Assembly (NCBI GenBank): GCA_003117195.1
Contig: BDSI01000072.1
Span: 284,546-348,545, forward strand
Origin: Eudorina sp. 2006-703-Eu-15
Lineage: Eukaryota > Chlorophyta > Chlorophyceae > Chlamydomonadales > Volvocaceae
DNA length: 64,000 nucleotides
Direction of reading: 5' to 3'
The position numbers were made by a program, and so were the translations under genes. How positions within the stretch are numbered: the stretch's first letter is position 1; each line of letters begins with the position of its first letter. A model generated the notes under the pieces. It worked only from the letters and a program-made list of their open reading frames with translations, was not told the DNA's origin and searched no databases. Shown here in pieces: positions 46,884 through 57,400 of the stretch.

Positions 46884-48117
46884 ATACAAGCACTTTCCAG
46901 GTACGGTGGTACGGTTGTCAGACGGTGCCCAACCACTCGCTCTAGCCTGTATAGACAGCCTCCGTACGCCTCCGTGTACCGGCCGTACCAAGACATGTGG
47001 AACACAACATGCACATTCTCACGTCTCACCCACACATACCGGAGGGGATATCACGCACTTCTGGGACACCGTAGGCAGGGAAGGGTCGTCCCCTCTCGCT
47101 CTCTGCACATCCCCACCCCGAGCACCCACGCACCCCACCCCACCCCGCCCAGCCATGCGACCGCGTTCTTGCGTCAGCCTGTGCGCCATCTGGCAAGGTA
47201 AACTCTGTCAGTCAGGAGACGACGGAATAGGCTCGGAGGCGCACGTCACGCCAATCAACCGGGAATCGCACGACACAGGCGGGGTTGCTGCATTGTGGAT
47301 GGCTCACAGACCCCAGATGACACTGACAAGGTGATCGTCACCACCCCTTACTTGCCCCCTCAGTCCCCGCAACAGCTCCTTTCTGATCCCCTCGACAACA
47401 CACGCAACAAGCGCAAGCCCTCACCTCCCCTCATCACTCACAAGAACGCGAACACACAAGCTCACCAAACATCCTCAGACCCATGCACGCCGCCTCAACT
47501 TCCGACGGACAGCAGGCGCACACACACGCCAACGGCAACGGCGGGTCAGGTACCGTAAGCCCGTCTCCTGAGCGCGCGTGGCTCAGCTTTTCTTTACACA
47601 CACAGGCACCCTGACGCCCCTTGCCGTCTACGATGCATGCTGCATTCCCTCTTGAAACAGCACACATAACCACACACACCCGTGGGGACAAGCAAGGACA
47701 TGGCTGCTCCTCACTACCGTACTACGCGTGGATGGCTCACTCACCCACTCGGTGCGCTGCACCGGAGGGGCCCCTCTCCCTCATCAGCGGCGGACCAGCC
47801 GGCATCTCGCAGCCTACTGCCTGGGCCTGAGCCGAGCCCAGCCTATCACCTTTCCCCCGTGCGGAGAGGGGACCCTTTCGTCTCATCACGTTGGGGGGCA
47901 GACAGCCCACGCACTCGCGCCGTCCTCCCTTCCCTCACGTGCCTCAAAGCAACCCTTTCCCCAATCCCACACCCTCCCGCTCCCCCTGCTGCTCCGCCTC
48001 CCTACACCTTCCCCACGTCCATCAAGGCCGCGAAACCGCAGAAAACGCACCTACCTTCTCCTCCTCTTCTTCCCCTCCCTCTCCCTCTCCCCCTCCCACC
48101 CCCTTGGCCCCCTTGGC
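46884..48117. other. intergenic DNA and 3' UTR of DEP1
   Basis: No gene recognised on either strand. It is C-rich with runs of CACCCCACCCC. The part nearest 48117 is the 3' UTR of the minus-strand DEP1 gene; the rest separates it from the repeats behind HRGP copy 5. Confidence 0.5.
47594..47598 (-). terminator. candidate TGTAA polyadenylation signal of DEP1
   Basis: TGTAA on the minus strand (TTACA on plus), about 520 nt after the DEP1 stop codon. TGTAA is the usual green-algal polyadenylation signal. Confidence 0.4.
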
Positions 48118-51100
48118 TCACAGCAGGTCCTGCATGTTCTGGATGACTCGGAAGCCGTGTCCCTCGGGCACCGGCTTGTTACCCGGCCGCTCCACCAGCA
48201 CCGCCCGCCAGCCCGCCGCCTGCGCCGCCTGGGCCTCCGCCAGCGAGTCCGTGGCGAAGAGGATGTCGGAGGGCAAGTCGGTGCCCAGCGCCAGCGCGAT
48301 GTTGGTGTAGCTGCCGGAATCCACCTTGGGTCCCGAGGTGGTGTCGAAGAAGCCGCACAGGTAGGGCCGCAGGTCGCCCACCTGCACAGGGAGGCCGGGG
48401 GGTGGGGTCAGGGGGATGTAGATAAGGAGGGTGTATAGGAAATTGGTAGACATATTCAAACTGCGCTGCTGCTGCCAGAGCCAAGGTCCGGTGAAGACTC
48501 AGAATGGCCGGGTGGGGTGGGGTGGGGTGGGGTGGGGTGGGGTGGGGTGGGGTGGGGTGGGGTGGGGTGGGGTGGGGTGGGGTGGGGTGGGGTGGGGTGG
48601 GGTGGGGTGGGGTGGGGTGGGGTGGGGTGGGGTGGGGGGCCAGGCGGATGCAGATAAGGAGGGGTGTACAGAGGAGGGGGGTTGCGCAATCGGGCAGGAC
48701 CAGTGGGCCCCGTCCTGGAGCACCGCAGCCTCGGCCCACCAGCGACCAGACTCACCCTCTCTCCGTTTCCCCTCGCCATCCCCCGCTTAGAACTTTAAAT
48801 GACAGAACTTTAAGAGATAATAGTGGTCTCAGGTGGCCTTGGGTGGTGATTGCGTTTTCTCTCGACTCAACACCGACATTGTCCGACACCGTCGATCTAC
48901 GGTCCGGTGCAGAACCCCAACCGGACCTTTGCTTCGGAGGTCCGCGCAACTTCCGTCCCTTGTCCAGTAACCAATACGCCTAACCCATCTCCCATCCCCC
49001 TCCTGTACCCCTTCCCGGCCCGCACCTTACTCAACCCCTTGGCCTCCCGATTCCCTCCCCCTCCCCTGCCCCCCCCCCTCCGCCCCCCCCATGGGGGCAT
49101 CGGTTCCCCAATCCTTACCCCCCCCCCTGACCCGCCCCCCGCCCCCGCCCCTGACAAGCACCTGCGAGTACCCGAAGAAGAGGCGCTGCGCCTCCCGGCT
49201 GCCCGACGAGTAGACGTAGGTCTTGATGCCCGCGGACCGCCACTCCACCAGCGCGTCCGGCACGTCCCGGAACAGCTCCGACCGCATGGCGCCCGAGGCG
49301 AAGCCCGACCGCCAGATGTGGCCCTGCAGCGTCTTGAGCGCAGTCACCTTGCGGTCCGCCGCGATGGCCGCCTCCACCCAGCCCACCACCGCGTCCACCA
49401 CGGCCGCCGGGGACGCGCCCGCGGGCGGCACCTCGCACGCGCCCGCCAGGCCGGCGGCCACGTCCGCTGCCGCCTGCACTCCGACCACCAACCAGCCATC
49501 ACCGACGCCAGCGCCAGCGCCACAGCCGCCGCACCCATCGCCGTCACATCGTCGTCACCGCCCGTCATCGCCGTCAGGGGGTGACCGGCGACAGCGGACC
49601 AATCGCAGGAGGGGCACGTCAGGAAAAAAGTTGAAAAAAGTTGAAAAAGAAGGAAATAAGAATCGAACCCGGGCACACCCAGAAATAGGGGCAAGTCAGG
49701 GGACTGTCCCCTCTGATTCATCAGAGACTGAGAGGAGACACGCAGCAGGCATGGAGGCATTGCTCCCCACAGCGTGTTCACGGCCCCCCCTGGACTCCCT
49801 ACCCTCTCCCCCACCCCGGGTAGCGCCGGGTCAGGAGGGTCGCCGCCGCAGCTGACCGACACAGACACCGACAGCGGACCGACACCGACACGCACCCCGC
49901 ACCCCGCACACCGCACCTGCTCCCGGATGAGCTGGATGTCCGCCTGCGTCTCCGCCGACTCGAAGGAACCCTCCAGGAAGGCCCGGCAGTGCTTCTTGGC
50001 GTACGGAAACATGACGTCAGCCACGAAGCTGATGGGCGCGACCGTGCCCTCGATGTCCAGCACCACGCAGGTGGGCAGCCTGGGGGGACAGAGGACAGGT
50101 GGAGGGGCAATTGGGGTACGGCCGGGGCAGGGAATTAAGATTCTAATAACATAAAACATACATACAAATATGGGAGGATACAACGGTATATACATATGAA
50201 AATACAATGGTAACTGGTCTGGGTCGGCCGGGATCCTACGCAAAGCAGCTAAGCACGTGGGAATACAGCCATGCACACGACATCGTAACGCCTGATTGTA
50301 CGGCGGGCATGTGCCCCCCCAGGCCGCCCGACCCATGGGTCCAATGCCCACTCACGAGGTGCTGTGCCTCAGCTTCAGCTTCTTGCTGGGCGGCTGCCCC
50401 ACACCCGCGCCGTCACCGTTCGCCGCCGCCGCCGCACCGTTGCCGTTGCCGTTGGGGAAGACGGGGGCGGGCGGGCGGCGGTAGTCGATGTCCATGGCGC
50501 TCATCCGCACCGCCGCCTCAAACAAGTAGTCGTAGCACTCGGCCTGGGTCTTGGCCTGGATCCAGTCTTTGCCCCACACGTACACACCTGCGCGGGGCCG
50601 GGCGGGGGGCCGGCGGCGGGTCAGAGCGGGGCAAGGGGTGGAGGAGTGCAGGGTGGGGCGGAGCCGGAGGGTACAGGAAATTGGTAGACATGTTCAAAAT
50701 GCGCTGCTGCGGGGCCGGGTCGGGTTGCAGGGTGGAGCGGGGCCGGGCACGGCGGGTTTGGACCTCCACGCTGCACCGCACCGCACCGCCCCGCACCTCA
50801 CCAAGCCCTCACCGTGTCTGCGGACCAGCACCGCATTGGCCTGCGGGTAGTCCGCGATGGCCTGCCGCAGTCGGTCCGTCAGCTCGCATTCGCGCGCCGT
50901 GTTCTCGATGATGGGCACCACGCACTTGCCGTAGAAGCCGTGGCCCTCGATACCCTGAACGCCGAGGCCGTGGCGGGGCAAGGCGGGGCAAGGGGGGCGT
51001 GGGGGTATAGGACATTGGTGGACATATTCGGGGCGGGGCAAAGGGGCAGGAGGGGTAGTCGCGCATGTCTGTGGCTGTCAGAGCGAAGGGTGGTGTGTCA

Positions 51101-52885
51101 TGCCGGGTGGAAAGCCCACAGCAGGCGGCGGAGGGAGGCTGGGGAGGCGGCGCAAAGAGGGCCGACCCGCCGAGCGGCGTTGACCTCGCGCCCGTCGTGC
51201 GCGGCTTCAAGGCGTCAAGTCCGGACATTGATCACCACCACCACCACCACCACCACCATTCAGTGTCCTGATACCACCACAGCCATGACATGAGATGTGT
51301 GTGGGGGGGGCGCCAGGCAGCGCACGTCGGGCACCCAGCTACCACCACCACCCCACTACCACCACCACCCCACCACCCCGCCAGCCCACTACCACCACCA
51401 CCCCACTACCACCACCACCCCACCATCCCGCCAGCCCACCACCCCGCCAGCCCATCACCCCGTCCCAAGTCCGCCCACCCTGGACCGCCCGAGCCCGGCG
51501 CAGTGACGGCGGGCCCGAGGCTCCGTCTCCATGCACTTCCGCGCATTTTCCGTACATTGTCGTACCTTGATCATCTCCACGTGAGTCACGACAAACTCCG
51601 AGGCGGTTGGGTCCAGCATGGTGGCCAGGACCGCGTTCAGCGAGTGACTGTGGATGACGGCGCCCGCACCGCGAAGCTCGTAAGCCTGAGGGGTTGGGGT
51701 ATAGGAGACGGGTGAACACATTTTTACTGCGCTGCTGTGTGAGAGGGTGGGGTTAAATTGAAAAAAGAGAGGGTGGGGTACAGGAGATGGGTGGACACAT
51801 TTATACTGCACCGCAGTGTGAGAGGGCGGGGATCGGCGCCAGGCCGGGATCAAGGCCAGGAGGTCAGCGTGAGGCTGCAGACATGGGGTGGGGTCCAGGA
51901 GGATTGGGTGGTCCTCGCGGAGGAGGTCGGGGGCTGGGGAGGTGCGGGTGGGCTTGCTGGCAGGCCCCACCACCAGTGTTCTGCCGGGCGCGGTGGGGCC
52001 CGTTATGTACGACAGGTGAAAGGCAGGTCACCCTGGAGGTGCGGGTCTCCGCTGCAGTGTCGTACGGGGCGACCGAACTGCAGCGCGGCTGGCGTCGTCC
52101 AGCGGTTACCTCGAGCGATATCAGGTATGCGCAATCATTCTCGGTGGATGGGGATCCAGGCGGGGAGGAAAACCGCCCGTTGGGGTCATTCAGCGCACAT
52201 GCGACTCGTCCCTAGATGTGTCTAGAGTGCTCCACCGGGGTCCTGCCGGCCAACGAACCTGCCGGTGGACCCCAACCGATGTTGCGTTTCCAGTACGCAT
52301 GGCGAGGAGGCCCCATCGAGTGGGAGGTTACCCTACTCAAGTTTCCGTAAGCGTTTGGCAGGTGACAAGCCGGGCATCATCCGCAGCTTCCCGACTCACC
52401 GCCATGAACAGCGGCGAGCACTCGCTGAGCTTGGGCGGCCGATTGGGCGGCGGCTTCGCCTCAGGCGTGTGAATTACTTCGCCCTTACTGTCTAGCACAA
52501 ACATGTCATCCGGCTGCATTCGCTCCTTCTGTACGCCCGACGGCGCCATGACAATGTCGTTGCCTGCCTTGACGGAAATGCCACCTCCAGTGCCAGACAC
52601 CCATCCTTGATCATAGAACAGACGGCACAGCTCGCAGATCAGAGACTTGGCCTCGTCCACGGAAATTGACATGGCTGCGGTCGACGCGTTCAGACGCGCG
52701 TTGCGATCAAAAGTGCTTAGGAAAATGCGAGAGGAATATATTGCTCCACGGTTAAATAGCTGCGATGCGCGCAGGTGCTGCGATGGAAACGCCGACGGGA
52801 AAGTTGCCCTCAGCGACGCGCTGTTCACGCACGATAAGGAATTATTCAGCCTACGGCAGTGAAGTCTTGACAACATCACCCACAT
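48118..52885 (-). CDS. DEP1: bifunctional methylthioribulose-1-phosphate dehydratase / enolase-phosphatase E1
   Basis: Methionine-salvage enzyme: the N-terminal class II aldolase-like domain dehydrates methylthioribulose-1-phosphate, and the C-terminal HAD domain enolises and dephosphorylates the product. Exons in transcript order: 52885-52400, 51685-51566, 50954-50813, 50587-50356, 50079-49917, 49473-49162, 48381-48118; phases all match. Dehydratase marks: [28 protein letters not shown] (metal-binding His) and LVRRHG. After a Gly/Ala/Asn linker, the E1 domain has [14 protein letters not shown] (HAD nucleophile motif), [11 protein letters not shown] and FATDSLAEA. The same fusion is known in plants. 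From the conserved [15 protein letters not shown] at 52672 the protein is 501 residues, near the plant length of about 507. The upstream in-frame ATG at 52885 adds 71 Arg/Ser-rich residues that could be an organelle presequence or merely 5' UTR. Confidence 0.92.
48431..48473. repeat. intron 3'-end motif, occurrence 1 (DEP1 last intron)
   Basis: GTATAGGAAATTGGTAGACA followed by TATTCAAACTGCGCTGCTG, lying 50-92 nt before the acceptor at 48382 in the DEP1 direction. Shared with other DEP1 introns. Confidence 0.75.
48510..48639 (+). repeat. (GGGGT)n pentanucleotide array, about 26 units
   Basis: Uninterrupted GGGGT repeat inside the last intron of DEP1. The G-rich strand is the non-template side of the locus as drawn, so the DEP1 pre-mRNA carries (ACCCC)n. 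Strong G-quadruplex potential; translated frames of this array (GWGGV, HPTPP) are not genes. Confidence 0.97.
50669..50712. repeat. intron 3'-end motif, occurrence 2
   Basis: GGTACAGGAAATTGGTAGAC followed by ATGTTCAAAATGCGCTGCTG, 82-125 nt before the DEP1 acceptor at 50588. Closest match to occurrence 1. Confidence 0.75.
51001..51031. repeat. intron 3'-end motif, occurrence 3 (partial)
   Basis: GGGGGTATAGGACATTGGTG then GACATATTCGGGG, 46-76 nt before the DEP1 acceptor at 50955. The CTGCGCTGCTG end is missing. Confidence 0.65.
51231..51460. repeat. CAC/ACC-rich microsatellite cluster
   Basis: A (CAC)n run of about ten triplets at 51231-51260, then alternating CCACTACCACCACCACCC and CCCGCCAGCC phrases to about 51460, all in one DEP1 intron. 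No coding meaning. Confidence 0.85.
51697..51828. repeat. intron 3'-end motif, occurrences 4 and 5 in tandem
   Basis: Two units, 51697-51748 and 51777-51828: GGGGTATAGGAGACGGGTG and GGGGTACAGGAGATGGGTGG, each followed by ACACATTTDTACTGC and ending TGTGAGAGGG. The nearer one begins 11 nt from the DEP1 acceptor at 51686. Confidence 0.75.
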
Positions 52886-54408
52886 GCACTTCTAGCGGAG
52901 CTGTTCGAGGAATTATGTCGTTCAGTTGGTTGTACGGGCTTCTTTGTGGCTCGGTTTTCGCCTATTTGGCAACTGGACATTATTACAAACCAAGCAGCTC
53001 ATGCAATTGAAACTTGCAAAGAGGAGGCCTTCAGGCCTATGCCAACCGCTGCAACCACCAACGCCTTTGTGAGCCTGGACCTTCGGAGGCCCCGTCTGTG
53101 CGCGGTGCCTAAACATGGTGCTCAGCGGCCCTCGAAACCCAGTTTGAAGTGGCATACCGTGCAATTCAAAACAAATATCCCGCCAGGCTCCGCACTTCCT
53201 GCAGGTGAGGGCCTGTCAGGGGCAGGTGTTGGCTGGCGGAGCAGCTGACTCGGCGTGCGAAAGCGCTTGAAAGCACTGCGGTGACCCTCCCGGCCCACCC
53301 GCCCCTACGCCTCCCTAAGTGACTTGCTCAAGTGATCAAGACAACATGTCACCGCCGCATCAGCCGTACACGTGCAACACATCTTGCGAAGACACTCCAA
53401 CCCTGTCGATTGTCGCCTCTTGTTGACCCTCCAACGCCCCCTCCCCTTCACTGATTTAGCCTGAATGAAGCGCGGTGTCATCGGGTGGTCGAATAAGGGG
53501 ATGCGAAGGGCTATCGCAGTCTCGCTACGCATTCCTGGGGGGCAGGCTCTTCTCCAGCCTTCTCCATCCCTGATTGCTGTGCCCCTGACTTCGTGAGCAT
53601 CCGTGCCGTACTACTGAAGGAACCTTCGCCATCGGCAGGACAGGACATTTCCTGGTGGTCATTAAGCACGTGATGTTAGGTTCAGGGTTTGCTATACCGT
53701 ATATGCGGTGGAGCCCGCAGTACGTGAAGGCTGCAGAACGCAATCAGCAAGGCAACGGCTTCCGATAAAATCATCCCGGGTTTTACCCATAAATTAAGGC
53801 TCGTTTTGACCGCTAACAAACCCTCACTCAATGCCAATTCGATGTTCATGCCCTGAACAGTATGCCCCCTGTGGGTAACAAATGGTGCAACGGGTGCAAC
53901 GCACACCTAACGGCGGGCACCCACAGCTGCACTGCCATGGTCGACAAATCGCATCTCTGATACTCAATACGCCCATGGTGTATGAGCATACTCACGGTGT
54001 GTGTGTATAGCCCTCATGGTGACTTTTGTGGGAAATGGGTATTCGCGCATGCATGGTGTGGGAGGGAAGACCATGGGCTCTGTACTCTGCACCGACTGCA
54101 AAACAACGCCTCCATAAGTGAGGATAACCTCGAATCCTTGATTCTCCAGATCAGCATTCTTTCACATGCAGCAAAACAAAAATACTCACCGCATGCGTCA
54201 GAAGGTTGAAACTTCATGGCTCGCCGCAAAAATTCAAACAACTACTAGATGTTTAAAGCAATAAGTATAGCGCGAAGAGTCAAGTAAGGCCTTTCAAAAG
54301 CCAACTTACAAGAAGTCGTACGGCACTTCCTCGTCGCGATCAAGTCTCGTGTGTGTAACGCTTTCATTGCCCCAGGCATCACCAGCTTTGTGAGTCAGTT
54401 ACACCAAA
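52886..54408. other. divergent intergenic region between DEP1 and E3 genes
   Basis: 1.5 kb with lower GC than the genes, presumably containing both 5' UTRs and a shared or back-to-back promoter region. I see no strong TATA box. Several short frames exist but none has family features; the most protein-like is listed separately. Confidence 0.5.
52916..53010 (+). other. possible short hydrophobic peptide ORF
   Basis: ATG at 52916 opens a 31-codon frame reading MSFSWLYGLLCGSVFAYLAT then GHYYKPSSSCN. A 16-residue hydrophobic stretch next to a Tyr/Lys tail resembles a single-span membrane microprotein or a signal sequence whose continuation would need splicing. It starts only about 30 nt from the longest DEP1 start, on the opposite strand. 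May be chance. Confidence 0.15.
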
Positions 54409-57400
54409 ATGGTCGCGAGCATGGCTGTCTCTCAGCAGCGTGTGGCGCTGGGCGCAAAGCAGGCGACTTGCGGACCAGCGGCTTTGGTTCGCCCGGCGCA
54501 GACAACCGTCAGCGCTAAGCGCTCTGGGGCTGCTGTGGCAGACGCAGTCCAGAGCTGCGTTCCGCTGGTGGCTGGCTCTCGTCGGTGAGTGTTCGCAAAG
54601 CGCAAAACGACGTCAGCAGCATCCTAGGTCGGCGGCCAGCTTTAACGCCTGATCTGGATATCCGCACGCCCCGCAGGCTTGCCGCCTCTCGGGTTGCTCT
54701 TCAGACGCGTCCAGCTGTCGTGGCTCAGGCCGCATCGGGCGACAAGTTCGACTACGATCTTGTTATCATCGGCTGCGGCGTTGGTGGCCATGGCGCTGCT
54801 CTGCACGCCGTGGAATGCGTAAGTAGCAATTAAAGAAAAACCTCATCAAATTGAATTGGCAACCTTAGCTCCCTGAGGGACGGAACGGCTAGAAAGGGTC
54901 TGTAACGCTTTCTCAGCACTTTTGCAAGTTTCGCTGAGGAATGTCGAAGATGATATGTCACAATGGCCTGTAATAAAAATCCCGTAGTAACTTGAAAAGT
55001 GTTGCGGTGATGTGACGCGGCTGGTGCAACACGTTCGCATGGGCACCGCGCATCTTAGGACACAGGCACCGCGCATCTTAGGGACCAGTCTGGTCCCTCC
55101 TCCTCACCAATTGTCCTCCATCCATCTGGGTTTCGATGTCAATCACCTGGCATAGTTGTTCTGTGCCCTGCTGCCTGGGTAGGGGTACGGGCAGCCTGGG
55201 TGCAGGTGGAAACCTCTCGTTCCCCCTCCTCCCTCGCTGCCCTCTGCTGTTGTCATCCCTGCAGGGCCTCAAGGTGGCGGTCATTGAGGGCCACGACGTG
55301 GGCGGCACCTGCGTGAACCGCGGCTGCGTGCCCTCCAAGGCGCTGCTGGCTGCTTCGGGCCGCGTCCGCGAGATGCGCGACAAGGCCCATCTGGCCGCCA
55401 TGGGCGTCCAGGTGAGAGTCCGGCGGGACTGGGCGGGGCGGGATGGAGTGGGACGTCCCGTCCCCCGGGCGCTAGATGAGGCCCGGGGACCGGCGTTTTG
55501 GACCCGACGGAAGTACTCGTTCCGTTTCCGGCATCCAGGAAGATTGGAATTCCGACCAGCATGCCAGGCTTGCATGCACACGTGCACGCATTCATTCAAT
55601 CAATCAATCATTTAATGGGCGTAAATCGGCCTGGGCTAGGGCCGCTCTGTAGCAGCATGGCAGCCCAGGGCACCAGCGTGCCAGTGCTGTAACTGTCCTC
55701 ACGCCCCTCAGTAACGCTCGCGGTCGCCACGCCTGCCTCCCTCGCGCTTCTCGCACTCAGCCGCCCTCGCTCTTGCCCTTGTCTCGTTCGCCCGCCCGCG
55801 CTCGGCGCAGGTTGGCGCTGTGGATTTCGACCGCCAGGGTATCGCCAACCACGCCAAGGACCTGGCGAAGACCATTCAGGGCAACCTGCGCCGCAGCCTG
55901 GAGGCCCTGGGGGTGGTGAGCGGGGGTAGGGTGCACGCGGGGATGGGGGTGGGGGTGGGAAGGGGGACCTGTCTGCAACTGGGTGGAAGGGAGGAGTTGG
56001 GGGCGGCGGCTGCAGGAGTAAACCCGGACTTCGTCTCAGCAGCCCCAGCGGGCTGCTGCCCCGGGGCCCGAATCGCACGGCTAGACTGCGTCCCAGCGCC
56101 CGGTGGCAGCTGACAGCTGGGTACAGGCCGCCAGAGGGGCCGCGGAGCCCGTGAGCGAGGACAGCCACCGCCCAAGGGACCGATGCGTGATTCGGTGTGG
56201 GGGTTGTTGGTGAGGAAACCCGCCCTCAACACAATTAGAAAGCAAGTATACCCATCGATAACGAGCTTGCGATCTACCGTTAGACCAGAGGGTGACGGGG
56301 GGTGCGTCACGTGGAGTGGGTGCTCGTGTACGTCCGTACAACACCAGCGCGTCCCTTGGGCGGGCGGGGGGAGGCGAGGGGAGCAGCGCATATCGCGGCG
56401 GCGGTCGTGCGGTCCTCCTGCAGCTGTCGGGTCCAGGTGCCGCCGAGATGCGAGGGGACGGGATGCCGGCCGTTCTGTAGGACCCGGAGCCGCCGGTGTG
56501 TGAGCCGCTCCCTAAGGCTCACTCGCGCGACCCTTCCCGCCCACATGCTGTGGTTCACCGTCCGTCGACGAGTTCAACAGCTTTCACGAATCGGCTGATC
56601 AGCACATACAGGGCACAACAGTCTTACTTTCCCGATGGGACATGCGCGCACAGACGGGTTTCTGCTCGCATAAAGACACGCGGGGTAGGGGGGCGCGGAA
56701 CAGCAGTCAACGCACCCGAACGGTATGCGCCCCTGTCCTGACCCAAGTCAGACGACCTGACGGCCTCAGCCCACCAATCATGGGTTCCACCCCTGGCTCT
56801 CCAATCGGCCAGATGCGCCCGCCATGCCTCTTCTCTTTCCCAACCACCGTGGAATCAGCCCCGCCCCTCGCTCCCAGCTTGCACCGACGCGGTCCCTCCC
56901 TTTGCTTCGGTCGTCCTTTCCCCCTGCTCCTCCCTCCCCGCAGGACATCCTGGTCGGCCAGGCCAAGCTGGTGGGCAACCAGCGCGTCCGCTACGGCCTG
57001 CCCGGCCGCGTGGATGTGGGCGGAGAGGTGACCGCCCGCGACATCATCATCGCCACCGGCTCCGTGCCGTTCGTGCCGCCCGGTGGGTGGTTCAGAAATA
57101 AGGGAAATGAGTGTGGTGGGAAGGGCGGGGGCCGGTTGGCATCGTCTGCTGGATAAGTGGTAGTAGTAGGGTGCGCACGGGCGGCCCGGCTAACCTCGGC
57201 GGATTAGGACTGGCGGGCTGCCGCTTGGGAAGAGGGTTCGGTGCAGCAGCTGGGCATTCGGGTGGGTGCGGGATGCGAAGAACAGCAAGTATCCGCATCT
57301 GGGCGGTGCAGGTCGTGCAATCGCGGGCAGTGCGCCAGCGATGAGTACATCTGAGGCAGTGGCGGGATAATGGCTCACGGGGCGCGGCGATGTGGTGACG

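Noticed and set aside
48456..48983. Frames of Pro-His-Thr-Pro or Gly-Trp-Gly-Gly-Val repeats
   Set aside because: Straight translations of the (GGGGT)n intron array.
49670..49750. C/D-box snoRNA-like TGATGA ... CTGA on the minus strand in a DEP1 intron
   Set aside because: Boxes are only about 20 nt apart and there is no terminal stem, so it does not fit a C/D snoRNA.
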